Source: Pseudomonadota bacterium
GTDB taxonomy: Bacteria; Cyanobacteriota; Vampirovibrionia; Obscuribacterales; Obscuribacteraceae
NCBI GenBank assembly: GCA_021325555.1
Contig: JAJPGY010000023.1
Span: 1-64,000, forward strand
Direction: 5' to 3'
Length of the DNA: 64,000 nt
Shown here: in pieces, positions 40,131-48,936 of the stretch
Numbering within the stretch: the first letter of the stretch is position 1
How the letters are laid out: every line of letters begins with the position of its first letter
Notes under the pieces: generated by a model
The model's database searches: none
Told to the model about the DNA's origin: nothing
What the model saw: only the letters and a program-made list of their open reading frames with translations
Position numbers and translations under genes: made by a program

Positions 40131-41525
40131 ATGCCACAGTTCCCCTATCTGCCCCATACCGACGAAGATCGGCGGGAGATGTTGAAGGCGATCGGTGTCT
40201 CCACGTTCGAGGAGCTCATCCGGCACATCCCGGCCGAGCTGCGGGCGGCCGGGATGGACGTTCCATCCGGCATGAGCGAGCAGGAGCTGCGCGAGTACGT
40301 AACCGGGCTGGCCGCGAAGAACAAGCCGGCGTCAGCGCAATCGTGTTTTCTCGGCGGCGGCTTCTACCGGCGCTTCGTCCCGGCGGTGGTCCCCGCCCTG
40401 GTCTCGCGCTCCGAGTTCGCCACCGCCTACACGCCCTATCAGCCTGAGGTAAGCCAGGGAAGCCTGCAGGCAATTTACGAGTTTCAGACGGCGGTCTGCC
40501 TCATCACCGGCATGGAGGTGGCCAACGCCTCCATGTACGACGGGCCGACCGCCTGCGCCGAGGCCGCCTTGATGGCCAGCCGCCTGACCGGGCGCAAAAA
40601 GATCGTGGGCAGCGCCTGCCTGAACCCCGAATACCGGATGGTGACCGCCACCTACCTAAGAGCCTGCGGGCTCGATTTTGTTGTCCCGGACAGCTTAGAG
40701 GGCGGCACCGACCCGCTGTCGCTTGCCGTCGACGGGGGCACAGCGGCCGTCGTCGTGCAGCACCCGAACTACTTCGGCTGCCTGGAGGATCTCCCGGCCC
40801 TTGCCGGGGCGGCTCATGAGGCCGGAGCGCTTATGGTGGTGGTGACGGAGCCGGTGAGTCTGGGTCTGCTCGAGCCGCCCGGCGAGTCCGGCGCCGACAT
40901 CGTGGTCGGCGACGCGCAACCGTGCGGCAACAACCTTTCCTTCGGCGGGCCCTCCGCCGGCTACATGGCCACCAGGCAGGAGTTCGTTCGCCAGCTGCCC
41001 GGGCGCCTGGCAGGCGCCACCGTCGACAACCGGGGACAGCGGGCCTTCACGCTCACCCTGCAGACACGGGAGCAGCATATAAGGAGGGCAAAGGCCACAT
41101 CGAACATCTGCACCAATCAGGCGCTCAACGCGCTTACCATGCTGGTTTACCTCAGCCTCCTGGGACCGAACGGGCTGCGCGAGCTGGCCGAGCTCAGCCT
41201 GCGCCGGGCCCATTATCTGGCCGACCGGCTGACCAGCATTGAGGGGGTGCGGCTTTGTTTCAGGCGGCCCTTCTTCAATGAGTTTGCCATCGAAACCCCG
41301 CTGCCCGCCGCTGCGGTCCTCGAGCGGCTGAAGGATGGAGGCATTTTAGGCGGCATCGACCTGGCTGGCTTCTGTCGTTCGCTGTCCGGCTGCATCCTCA
41401 TCGCCGTAACCGAGATGAACAGCCCCCGGGAGCTGGACAACTACGCCGACAGCCTGGATGCCATCGTCTCCGGGGCGGCGGCCAGGGACAAGGTGACAAC
41501 GGCCAGGGGCGGCAGCAAGGCATGA
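40131..41525 (+). CDS. gcvPA: Glycine dehydrogenase (decarboxylating) subunit 1
   Basis: This 464-aa protein is the alpha subunit of the two-subunit P-protein of the glycine-cleavage system. Family phrases include FLGGGFYRRFVPAVVPALVS, FATAYTPYQPEVSQGSLQAI, NASMYDGPTACAEA and SNICTNQALNAL. The PLP lysine is on the other subunit (GcvPB), which is not in this window, nor are gcvT or gcvH. ATG 40131 has GAAGG ten bases upstream. The next gene on the strand is lepB, 123 bp away, so the pathway genes must be elsewhere. Confidence 0.95.
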   Translation: MPQFPYLPHTDEDRREMLKAIGVSTFEELIRHIPAELRAAGMDVPSGMSEQELREYVTGLAAKNKPASAQSCFLGGGFYRRFVPAVVPALVSRSEFATAYTPYQPEVSQGSLQAIYEFQTAVCLITGMEVANASMYDGPTACAEAALMASRLTGRKKIVGSACLNPEYRMVTATYLRACGLDFVVPDSLEGGTDPLSLAVDGGTAAVVVQHPNYFGCLEDLPALAGAAHEAGALMVVVTEPVSLGLLEPPGESGADIVVGDAQPCGNNLSFGGPSAGYMATRQEFVRQLPGRLAGATVDNRGQRAFTLTLQTREQHIRRAKATSNICTNQALNALTMLVYLSLLGPNGLRELAELSLRRAHYLADRLTSIEGVRLCFRRPFFNEFAIETPLPAAAVLERLKDGGILGGIDLAGFCRSLSGCILIAVTEMNSPRELDNYADSLDAIVSGAAARDKVTTARGGSKA

Positions 41526-41648
41526 GCGGCCTTCGGTATAATTTGATCTCCGACCGGATCCCGGCCGCGTCGGCTGCCCGGCGGCAAGCGCCGGGGTTAG
41601 GGCAAGCGGAGCCGTTTTTGCCGGGATGGAACGCCGCAAGGCAGGGTA

Positions 41649-42458
41649 GTGACGATCATGGAACAAAGAGAGCCCGCGACCCCCACGGCCGGTGAAGCCT
41701 CGCCGGAGCTTTCCGGGCAGGCGAGGAACGGCTCCGCCAAGCCGGCGGGGCCGAAGGGGCAGCCCGAGAAGGGCGGCGTCCTTCAGTTTATAAGGGAGGC
41801 CGTCGAGCTGGTGGTGGTGACGCTCGTGCTCCTGATCGTCATTCGCTGGGCGATTGCCGAGGCGCGCTACATCCCCTCGAGCTCGATGGAGCCCACGCTG
41901 CAGATCAACGACCGCCTTCTGGTCGAGAAGTGGTCCGGCCATCTGGGCAAGCCGATCAAGCGCGGCGACATCCTGGTCTTCTACCCGCCGCCGATCGAGA
42001 TGGGCGGCAAGGACCTGAGCAACGACCCGCTGACGGTGCTCGGGCGGCTGACCGGGTTGCCTTTTCTGCCCAACGAGCCCGCCTTCATCAAGCGGGTGAT
42101 TGGCCTGCCCGGCGACCACCTGCGCATTCAGCGGGGGCTGGGCGTGTTCATCAACGGGGAGCTGCTCGATGAGTCGAACTACACCAAGGAGCGTCCCAAC
42201 TACGATCTGACCGTCCTCGGCGAGATAGGCGGCCGCTCCTCGACCGGGGCCGGCATCAGACCCTACCCGGACAGCAAGGATCCGATCATCGTGCCGGCCG
42301 GACACCTTTTCATGATGGGCGACAACCGCAACAACAGCGAGGACAGCCACGTCTGGGGCTTCCTGGACCAGAAGCGGGTGATCGGCCGCGCCTGCCTGCT
42401 TTTCTGGCGCTGGATGGAGCTGCCGCCCTACCCGCGCTTCCTTGACGAGGGCAATTAG
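41649..42458 (+). CDS. lepB: Signal peptidase I
   Basis: This 269-aa membrane-bound serine/lysine protease removes Sec and Tat signal peptides. A 45-residue Pro/Gly-rich cytoplasmic lead precedes one membrane helix (ELVVVTLVLLIVIRWAIAEA). Catalytic Ser79 is in IPSSSMEPTL and catalytic Lys148 in FIKRVIGLPGDH; the family box HLFMMGDNRNNSEDS follows. A roughly 30-residue insertion (PPPIEMGGKDLSNDPLTVLG) lies between the two catalytic boxes, as in cyanobacterial-type enzymes. GTG 41649 has AAGG seven bases upstream; ATG 41658 is the alternative. Confidence 0.95.
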   Translation: MTIMEQREPATPTAGEASPELSGQARNGSAKPAGPKGQPEKGGVLQFIREAVELVVVTLVLLIVIRWAIAEARYIPSSSMEPTLQINDRLLVEKWSGHLGKPIKRGDILVFYPPPIEMGGKDLSNDPLTVLGRLTGLPFLPNEPAFIKRVIGLPGDHLRIQRGLGVFINGELLDESNYTKERPNYDLTVLGEIGGRSSTGAGIRPYPDSKDPIIVPAGHLFMMGDNRNNSEDSHVWGFLDQKRVIGRACLLFWRWMELPPYPRFLDEGN

Positions 42459-42552
42459 GACGCTAAAATTTCTCCAGCGGCGCCAACTGGCAGACTCTGG
42501 GTATAACCTTCTGGGAAGCGCCCCGCGCGTAGCCTCCAAGGGGGTGAGACCG

Positions 42553-44145
42553 GTGCCGAAAAGTCCAGGCCGCAGGGCTGCGAGCAAAAACCCGCCGGGA
42601 AATGTCTACGGCGACGAGATCGGCGCCTACATAGAGGAGTGCCGCCAGCTGGTGGCGCGTGCCCGCCGTCAGGAGCTTCTGGTGCCGCCTCGCCCGGCGT
42701 CGCCGGCCGCCGGGCAGCCGGCCGGCAAGGACAGCGGCCGCCGCCGCCTGCCCGCCGAGGCGCTTGAGCAGGATCTGTCGGCCAGAGAAGCCTCTTTGGC
42801 CAGGCTGGAGTCGCAGCTGACCAGGCGGGAGGTGGAGCTGGTCGAGCGCGAGCTCAAGCTCATGAGCCTCCAGGAGGAGCTCGAGCGCCTGCGCCCGCTG
42901 TCCGGGCTTTATCGGGTGGTGAAGGCGATGGCCACCGAGCGCCGGCTTGAGCCGCTGCTCGATGTGATCACCCGCGAGACCCAACAGATCCTCCACTGCG
43001 ATCGCTGCAGCGTCTTCGTGCTGGAGCCGCACACCAGCGAGCTGTGGACCAAGATCGCCCAGGGGATCGAGCAGAGGATGATCCGCATCCCGCTCTCCTC
43101 GACCTCGATCGTTAGCGTAACCGCCCGCCAGGGCGAGGTGATCAACATCGCGGACGCCTATCAAGACCCGCGCTTCGACCCGAGCACCGACCGCCTCACC
43201 GGCTACCACACGGGCAGCGTTCTCTGCGTGCCCATGCGCAATCGCGAGGGAGAGGTGATAGGCGCATTCCAGGTCCTCAATAAATTCGGCTCGCCGTTCA
43301 CCGGCCAGGACGAGGAGTGGCTGCAGGCGCTGGCGGCGGTTGCCGCCGGGCTCATCGAGCAGGCGCAGGCCTATTCCGAGATCGAGAATTTCGTCAACAA
43401 GACGCTGGAGACCCTGGCCCAGACGATCGACAAGCGGGATCCGCTGACAGCCGGGCATTCCATTCGGGTCACCAGATACAGCTTGCTCATCGGCGAGGCC
43501 ATGAGCGTTCCGGCAAGCGATCTCGAGGTGCTCCGCTACGCGGCCATGATGCACGACTACGGCAAGATAGGCGTGCCCGAGGCGGTGCTCTGGAAGAACG
43601 GGCGGCTGACGCCCGAGGAGTATGCGCTCGTCAAGACGCACGCCAAGATCACCTACGACCTTTTGTCCAACCTGCCCTTCACCAGGCGGCTGGCCTGCGT
43701 GCCCTACGTCGCCTCCTGCCACCACGAGAAGCTCGACGGCTCAGGATACTACCGGGGGCTGAAGGGCGCCGAGATACCCTTTCTTGCCCGCATCATCACC
43801 GTCGCCGACGTCTTCGACGCCCTTACCTCGGTTCGCCACTATCGCAACCGCATGGTGATCACCAAGGTCGCCGAGATCATGGATTCCGGGCGGGACAACC
43901 ATTTCGACCCGGAGGTCATCGATGCTTTCTTCCGCCTCCCCTGCGATCGCCTGCTCAAGGTCATGGAATCCGAGCGCGGCCAGGATGTCCCGGTCGAGCT
44001 GGATCTTTTCAAGGCGATCAGCTGGCGCCGCCTCTTGGAGCTTTGCGACGGCGCCAGGCCGGAGAAGCACGAGGAAGGGCTGACCGGGCTCTTCGAGCAC
44101 GTCTATTTTGCCGGGCTGCCCGCCGACTACCAGGGTCTCGACTAG
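42553..44145 (+). CDS. GAF and HD-GYP domain protein (candidate cyclic-di-GMP phosphodiesterase)
   Basis: This 530-aa cytoplasmic protein has three parts. A disordered lead and coiled coil (REVELVERELKLMSLQEELE) ends near residue 120. A GAF domain (about 125-285) contains CDRCSVFVLEPHTSELWTKI and VLCVPMRNREGEVIGAFQVL. An HD-GYP domain (about 310-480) has AGHSIRVTRYSLLIGE, MMHDYGKIGVPE and HHEKLDGSGYYRGLKG, all key metal and signature residues intact. HD-GYP enzymes degrade cyclic di-GMP; GAF would sense a small ligand. GTG 42553 has AAGGGGG eight bases upstream. The 122-aa HEAT-like gene starts 4 bp after its stop, so it may be a partner. Confidence 0.9.
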   Translation: MPKSPGRRAASKNPPGNVYGDEIGAYIEECRQLVARARRQELLVPPRPASPAAGQPAGKDSGRRRLPAEALEQDLSAREASLARLESQLTRREVELVERELKLMSLQEELERLRPLSGLYRVVKAMATERRLEPLLDVITRETQQILHCDRCSVFVLEPHTSELWTKIAQGIEQRMIRIPLSSTSIVSVTARQGEVINIADAYQDPRFDPSTDRLTGYHTGSVLCVPMRNREGEVIGAFQVLNKFGSPFTGQDEEWLQALAAVAAGLIEQAQAYSEIENFVNKTLETLAQTIDKRDPLTAGHSIRVTRYSLLIGEAMSVPASDLEVLRYAAMMHDYGKIGVPEAVLWKNGRLTPEEYALVKTHAKITYDLLSNLPFTRRLACVPYVASCHHEKLDGSGYYRGLKGAEIPFLARIITVADVFDALTSVRHYRNRMVITKVAEIMDSGRDNHFDPEVIDAFFRLPCDRLLKVMESERGQDVPVELDLFKAISWRRLLELCDGARPEKHEEGLTGLFEHVYFAGLPADYQGLD

Positions 44146-44149
44146 GCTC

Positions 44150-44518
44150 ATGGGCTGGAACGATTTTCTCGGCGCGCTCAAGCTTATCGACTGCGAGCTC
44201 AAGGGGGGCGCCGCCTCCCTCCTGTCCGCCGTGGACAGGCTCACTTACTCCATGCTCGTCGATTGCCTGAAAAGCCAGGACCCGGACGCGGTCAAGAACG
44301 CCATCGACCAGCTGGCCGCCGAGAAGCGCCCGCTGGCCATCCCGCCGCTCTATCTGGTCTCCGTCGCCCACCCGCTTCCCTGGGTGCGCGGGCAAGCCTC
44401 GAAGGCGCTCCGGCAGTTGATCGAGCCGGAGAAGCTGGCCGGGCTCATCGAGGGCAAGGAGACCGGGGAGGCGGTCCTGGCCCTTATCCAGGAGTTCGGA
44501 AACTACAAACGGGCCTAA
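44150..44518 (+). CDS. HEAT-like small protein, 122 aa
   Basis: This all-helical protein starts at ATG 44150, 4 bp after the HD-GYP gene stop. The pattern SQDPDAVKNAIDQLAAEKRP, then HPLPWVRGQASKALRQLIEP, has the D/P-V/R-A-L spacing of HEAT or Armadillo-type repeats. Coupling to the HD-GYP gene suggests an output or scaffold role in the same signalling unit. It has no catalytic motif and no membrane segment. Confidence 0.65.
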   Translation: MGWNDFLGALKLIDCELKGGAASLLSAVDRLTYSMLVDCLKSQDPDAVKNAIDQLAAEKRPLAIPPLYLVSVAHPLPWVRGQASKALRQLIEPEKLAGLIEGKETGEAVLALIQEFGNYKRA

Positions 44519-44552
44519 CATGAGCCATTTCTAGGGAAGGAGCCTCTTTAAA

Positions 44553-44570
44553 AGCGTACAATTGTGCGCT
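44553..44570. promoter_or_regulatory. Near-palindrome overlapping a possible -10 box
   Basis: AGCGTACAATTGTGCGCT has arms matching at all but one pair around ACAATTGT. It contains TACAAT (44557-44562), a possible -10, 51 bp before the secreted-protein start at 44621. It could be an operator on that promoter. This is based on pattern alone. Confidence 0.3.
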
Positions 44571-44620
44571 GTCAACAGATCGCCCTGCCGGACGGTTCGC
44601 TCTCCGCGCCCCCAGGTTCG

Positions 44621-45493
44621 ATGAAGCTTATGCCCTCAAAGACAAGCCACGCCCGCCGCCGACCGCCTGTTTTCCGGGCGCGGCCCGTCCTGTGCTCGCT
44701 GGCGCCGCTGGCCCTCCTGGCGGCCCTTATCGGCCTGGCCGCGGCCCCGGCGCCCGGCCAAGAGGCGCACCGGCAGGGGAAAGCTGGCGTTGACCTGACG
44801 GCTGCCGTGCCGGCGTCGTCCGGCTCCGCCGGCCTGGAGACGGGCGGCGAGGAGGAGCAGCCGGCTGAGGTTTATGTGCACGTGCGCGTCCCGCGCAGCA
44901 AGGATGCCACGGACAACTTCACGATCTATCCCTATCCGGTCAAGCCGCCGCGCCTGATGGCGGCTGTCCAGAAGCTGCCCACAGAAGACAAGATCCTCAA
45001 AGGCATGCTCCTCGAGTATGGCTACACCAACCGTCACGGCAAGCACAAGAGATACATCCCGCACGGCTGGCGCTTCCAGTATGCCTACGAGGCGGCGCTC
45101 CGGCGCGAGGGCGACCTGCCCCACACGATGTTCGACATGTACCCCTGGGTCCATGACATGGTGAGGTACATCAAGCCGGAGATCGAGCGGATCAACACGC
45201 TCGAGGCGCAGCGGATTACCGGCTATGCCACCGCCCTCCATTATTACGAGAAGAACTATTTCGACATCCAGAACGAGGCGACGCGCAAGGGGCTCTTCGC
45301 CGTGGACCTGCGGATGTTCCGCAGCGGCCAGGGCTATGCGAAGCTGCCGGCCGGCCAGTGGTGGCTCGCCGGCACGCGGAAGCTGCCGGACCTTATCTAT
45401 TACTGGCAGATACCGGTGACGTTGGCCCCCGGGCAGACCCAGCACGTCGAGCTGAACGAGCCCAACGCCCTGGTCATCCAGGGGGACTGGTAG
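44621..45493 (+). CDS. Secreted hypothetical protein, 290 aa
   Basis: The N-terminus has a long, Arg-rich signal region (PVFRARPVLCSLAPLALLAA, hydrophobic to about residue 43, APAPGQ cleavage). The mature part contains YVHVRVPRSKDATDNFTIYP, GRFQYAYEAALRREG-like helices and a C-terminal beta segment (DLIYYWQIPVTLAPGQTQHV). Several Tyr/Trp/Pro-rich stretches suggest a carbohydrate- or protein-binding surface. No family was recognised. Its 3' end overlaps the convergent RNase J-like gene by 20 bp. ATG 44621 was chosen for the signal peptide. Confidence 0.7.
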   Translation: MKLMPSKTSHARRRPPVFRARPVLCSLAPLALLAALIGLAAAPAPGQEAHRQGKAGVDLTAAVPASSGSAGLETGGEEEQPAEVYVHVRVPRSKDATDNFTIYPYPVKPPRLMAAVQKLPTEDKILKGMLLEYGYTNRHGKHKRYIPHGWRFQYAYEAALRREGDLPHTMFDMYPWVHDMVRYIKPEIERINTLEAQRITGYATALHYYEKNYFDIQNEATRKGLFAVDLRMFRSGQGYAKLPAGQWWLAGTRKLPDLIYYWQIPVTLAPGQTQHVELNEPNALVIQGDW

Positions 45494-47183
45494 CCACCTG
45501 GTGGATAACCACCTGAATGAGCGGCTTGGCTTGCAGCCTCGAACGGAGAAGCTTGGCTGCTGCATCGCGCACCGCCGTGCGCAAGAGGCTCAGATCCTCG
45601 CGGTCCGCTCCCGGCGCCGAGGCGATGGTGCCGAGAACGGTCTGTCCGAGATCGCCCCTGACGGCGATCCATTCCTCTGACTGCAAAAAACCGGAAGCGC
45701 CTGCCTCGATCACCGGACCGGAAAGAACGTTGAGCTGGGAGTCCACGGCCAGCGCGATCGTCATCACCCCTTCCAGGCTGAGGTTCTTGCGCTCGTTGAC
45801 GGAAAATGTCGTCACCCGCTCTCCCTGGTCGCGGTTGTAGAGCACCGCTTGCGACTCTATAGTGCCGATCACGGAAGCGCTCTCCGTGCCGACCTCCAGC
45901 ACGTCGCCGTTCTGCAGGGGGAAGACCGAGTCCCTGGGCATGCCCCAGTCGACGGCCAGCTGCGCGTGCCTCATGATGTGGCGTCCTTCACCCAGCGCCG
46001 GCACGAAGAATCGCGGCTTTGTAATCGAGAGCATGAGCTTGAGCTCCTCGCCGCCGGCGTGCTTGGAGACGTGCACGCCGGCGCGCAAGCCGATGAACGA
46101 GTTGACGCCCCGGCTGACGAACTCGTCGAGAATCATGGCCATCTGGCGCGATCGCCCCGGGTAGATATCGGCGGAATAGATGATCGTGTCGCCCTCTTCA
46201 GGAGCAATCTCCTTGTGCTTGCCGAAGGCCAGCTCGTGCATCATGTTCATCGGGTCCCCCTCGAGACCGGTCGCTACGACCAGGATTTTGGCGTCCGGGA
46301 GGCTCTGGAGGTCTTCGAGGCCTGCCTCGATCTTGCGGTCGTAGATCAGATTGCCGGTGACGACGGCCACCAGCGCCGCCTTCACCAGCGTCTCCCCGAC
46401 CAGCACCACCTTGCGATCGAGCTTGCGCGCCAGATCAAAGAGTATCTGCAGGCGATGGGTGTTGGTGCCGGGAACGACCACGATCACGCGCCCCGGTGCC
46501 CCTGCGATGTTCTTCTCCAGGTTTCTCGTCACCGCCTTTTCCGAAGGCGTGTAGCCGGGCGCCTCCACGCCGGCCGAATCGCTCACGAGAAGCAGGACGC
46601 CCTGATCGCCCTTCTGGGCCAGCCGGGCCACGTCGGCCAGCCGGGAGTCGACCGGGGTCTGATCGAGCTTGAAACTGGAGGTATAGACGATGCGGCCGGC
46701 AGGCGACTCGATCTGCAGCGCGCAGGCGTCGGCGATGGCGTCGTTGACCTGCACCCATTCCACCTCGAACGGTCCGATCTGGTAAGGATGGCGCATCTCG
46801 ATGGTATCAAGGACGGTATCATTTCCCCTGTCCATCAGGTTTTGCGACACCAGCGTGGACACGAATCGCGGCCCCATGATGCGGGGAATCTTCAGGTGGT
46901 TGAGCAGGTATCCGACGCTGCCCGAGTGCTCCTCGTGACCGTTGGTGAGCAGAAGGGCGAGGATCCTGTCCTGGTTGGCTTCCAGGAAGTTCGTGTTCGG
47001 CAAAAGCAGGTCGACCCCCGGCAGATCCTCTCCCGGGTAGGCGGCCCCGGCGTCGATGAGCAGTAGCTCCCCCCCGTAGCTGACCACCCACAGAACCTGA
47101 CCGACCTCGCCCTGCCCGCCCAGGGGGATCAGGGACAATCTGTCGTATCGAAGGTCGGCGCTGCCAGTTATAATGCCAGCCAT
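45474..47183 (-). CDS. RNase J-like protein with substituted active site
   Basis: This 569-aa protein follows the RNase J architecture throughout: LIPLGGQGEVGQ, the beta-CASP region (RVIVVVPGTNTHRLQILFDL), VHVSKHAGGEELKLMLS and the C-terminal domain (KPLIQVVIHQV). The metal-binding motif HGHEDH is NGHEEH here (Asn81, Glu85). The next His is replaced (VQVNDAIAD, Asp148 region). TGDFK is TSSFK (Ser170 for the bridging Asp), and VPVHGE is VPALGE (Leu397). Thus several ligands of both zinc ions are missing, although the fold looks preserved. It is probably catalytically inactive or highly altered, perhaps a scaffold for an active RNase J encoded elsewhere. ATG 47183 is preferred over a TTG three codons upstream. 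Confidence 0.9.
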   Translation of the reverse strand: MAGIITGSADLRYDRLSLIPLGGQGEVGQVLWVVSYGGELLLIDAGAAYPGEDLPGVDLLLPNTNFLEANQDRILALLLTNGHEEHSGSVGYLLNHLKIPRIMGPRFVSTLVSQNLMDRGNDTVLDTIEMRHPYQIGPFEVEWVQVNDAIADACALQIESPAGRIVYTSSFKLDQTPVDSRLADVARLAQKGDQGVLLLVSDSAGVEAPGYTPSEKAVTRNLEKNIAGAPGRVIVVVPGTNTHRLQILFDLARKLDRKVVLVGETLVKAALVAVVTGNLIYDRKIEAGLEDLQSLPDAKILVVATGLEGDPMNMMHELAFGKHKEIAPEEGDTIIYSADIYPGRSRQMAMILDEFVSRGVNSFIGLRAGVHVSKHAGGEELKLMLSITKPRFFVPALGEGRHIMRHAQLAVDWGMPRDSVFPLQNGDVLEVGTESASVIGTIESQAVLYNRDQGERVTTFSVNERKNLSLEGVMTIALAVDSQLNVLSGPVIEAGASGFLQSEEWIAVRGDLGQTVLGTIASAPGADREDLSLLRTAVRDAAAKLLRSRLQAKPLIQVVIHQVATSPPG

Positions 47184-47257
47184 GCTTGCCAATAAACCAC
47201 AGTTGCTGCCGAACAGTTTAGTCTAACCGGCGGACAACGAGCGAGGCTTTCCAAAAA

Positions 47258-48811
47258 ATGATGAATTTTCAAGAAGCGGCCGCGAAACTGATCGCCCCGG
47301 CCACCAGCCACCCTGAAATCGCCGGTCGACCGGCCATCGTGCAGGTGCCGCCGCCGGCCCAGGAGGCCCCCGACCGGGTGGTCACCTTTGCCGAGCTGCA
47401 GACGCTTGCCGGGCGGGTGTTCTCTAAATTCAAGCGGGAGGGGGTCGGGCCAGGCGACGCGGTTTTGTTCTGCGCGCCCAACAGCCCTGAGCTGCTGGCG
47501 GCCATATTTGCCGCCTGGGCGTCCGGCGCCCGGGCCGTGCCGGTCGATTATCGCCTGACGGCATCCGAGATCGACAACATAGCCGGCCGCCTGCAGGTGA
47601 AGATGGTTTATTGCCCGAATGCCACCCTGCCCGGATACAAGGCGCTCACAGCCGAATCATTTGCTGCCGGACAGGGCGCCCCTGCCGGCGAGATGCTTGC
47701 CGGCCTTAAGCCGGCGGACGAGGGGCTGGTGATTCTCACCTCGGGCACGACCGGTGTCCCCAAGGGCGCCGTCCACACGCTCGGCTCGCTGGTGGAGAAT
47801 TTCGTTGAGCTGGCCGGCGTCTTCGGTCTCAAGGACGGCTGCAGCGTCCTTTTGCCGCTGCCGGTGAGCCATATTTTCGGGATCGCGGTCGCGCTGGCCG
47901 TGCTCACGGTCGGCGGCAAGGTGATCTTCGCCGACTTCTCAGCGGCCAGCTTCTGGCCCTTGGTCTTGCGCAGCGAGCCGTCCATCATTGTCGGGGTGCC
48001 CACCATATACGGTGCCCTGCTTCACATGCCCCGCCCGCAAGCTTCCCTGGATTTCGTTGAGCATTACCTGTCGGGTGGCGCCCCGCTGCCGCCGGCCCTT
48101 TCGGCGGAATTCCAGCGGGCATTCGGCAAGCAGATCACGCAAGGCTACGGGGCCACCGAGACCAAGATTCTCACCATCAACCGCGGCGGTCCGCCCGAGT
48201 CGGTGGGTCGCCCGCTGCCCTCAGTAAAGGTGGAGATCGTTGACGAGCAGCACCGCCCGCTCCCGGAAGGCGAGATCGGGGAAATTCTCATCGCGGGCCC
48301 TTCCCTGATGAATGGCTATTTGAGCCAGCCGGAGGCTACCAGCCATGTCCTGCACGACGGTCACTATCACACGGGCGACGTCGGTCGCCTGCAGGACGGC
48401 TGGGTGTTCATCAACGGCCGGATGAAGGACATGATCATCGTTGCCGGAAACAAGGTGTTTCCGGCGGAGGTGGAGGCCGTGCTGGCCAGACACCCGCTGG
48501 CCGCGGAAGTAGCCGTGGTGGGCGTCCCCCACTGGAAGCTGGGGCAGCTGGTCAAAGCGGTGATTGTGGTTCCGCCCGGCGAATGGACCGAGCGGCTGGC
48601 TGCCGGGGAATCGAGCAAAGAGACCCGCGAGCGGCTGCATTCGACCTTCCGCGACTATTGCCGCGAGAACTTGAAGCGGGAGCTGCGCCCGATGGACTGG
48701 GAATTTCGCCCGGCAACGGAACCGCTGCCGAAAACCCACACTGGCAAGGTTGACAAGAAGATGCTCGCCGACGAGGAGTTAGCCAGCCCGCCGGCGTTTA
48801 TCCCTCAGTGA
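47258..48811 (+). CDS. AMP-forming acyl-CoA synthetase / ligase
   Basis: This 517-aa ANL-superfamily enzyme activates a carboxylic acid as acyl-AMP and then usually as acyl-CoA. Motifs in order: the P-loop VILTSGTTGVPKGAV (about residues 160-175), PLPVSHIFGIAVAL, TQGYGATETK, YHTGDVGRLQDGWVFINGR, and the catalytic lysine in PKTHTGKVDKK near the C-terminus. Fatty acids are the most likely substrates given the hydrophobic pocket pattern, but chain length cannot be inferred. It starts with ATG 47258. Downstream lie two palindromes that probably end transcription. Confidence 0.9.
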   Translation: MMNFQEAAAKLIAPATSHPEIAGRPAIVQVPPPAQEAPDRVVTFAELQTLAGRVFSKFKREGVGPGDAVLFCAPNSPELLAAIFAAWASGARAVPVDYRLTASEIDNIAGRLQVKMVYCPNATLPGYKALTAESFAAGQGAPAGEMLAGLKPADEGLVILTSGTTGVPKGAVHTLGSLVENFVELAGVFGLKDGCSVLLPLPVSHIFGIAVALAVLTVGGKVIFADFSAASFWPLVLRSEPSIIVGVPTIYGALLHMPRPQASLDFVEHYLSGGAPLPPALSAEFQRAFGKQITQGYGATETKILTINRGGPPESVGRPLPSVKVEIVDEQHRPLPEGEIGEILIAGPSLMNGYLSQPEATSHVLHDGHYHTGDVGRLQDGWVFINGRMKDMIIVAGNKVFPAEVEAVLARHPLAAEVAVVGVPHWKLGQLVKAVIVVPPGEWTERLAAGESSKETRERLHSTFRDYCRENLKRELRPMDWEFRPATEPLPKTHTGKVDKKMLADEELASPPAFIPQ

Positions 48812-48826
48812 CCCCGGGAAAAAGTA

Positions 48827-48840
48827 AACCGATATCGGTT
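48827..48840. promoter_or_regulatory. Palindromic site 1 (AACCGATATCGGTT)
   Basis: This perfect 14-bp palindrome lies 15 bp after the acyl-CoA synthetase stop codon. The same core recurs at 48894-48905 (one mismatch) and 63067-63078. It may be a transcription-factor operator or a repeat. There is no T-run, so an intrinsic terminator is unlikely. Confidence 0.5.
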
Positions 48841-48883
48841 AAGTTTTGCCGGCGAGGACCGTTGGCTGTTGAGAGCCCCATTT

Positions 48884-48915
48884 CCAAAGCTAAATCGATA
48901 TCGGTTTAGCTTTGG
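48884..48915. repeat. Palindromic site 2, 32-bp extended inverted repeat
   Basis: CCAAAGCTAAA (48884-48894) and TTTAGCTTTGG (48905-48915) are perfect 11-bp arms around TCGATATCGG. The whole element is self-complementary except one T:G pair. It lies 21 bp from the stop codon of the convergent TonB-like gene, so it may terminate transcription in both directions or be an operator. Confidence 0.6.
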
Positions 48916-48936
48916 CGGCATGACACTGCCTAAGGT

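Noticed and set aside
47169..47174. TATAAT on the plus strand before the acyl-CoA synthetase gene as its -10 box
   Set aside because: It lies inside the 5' end of the RNase J-like coding sequence and has no acceptable -35; possible but unsupported.
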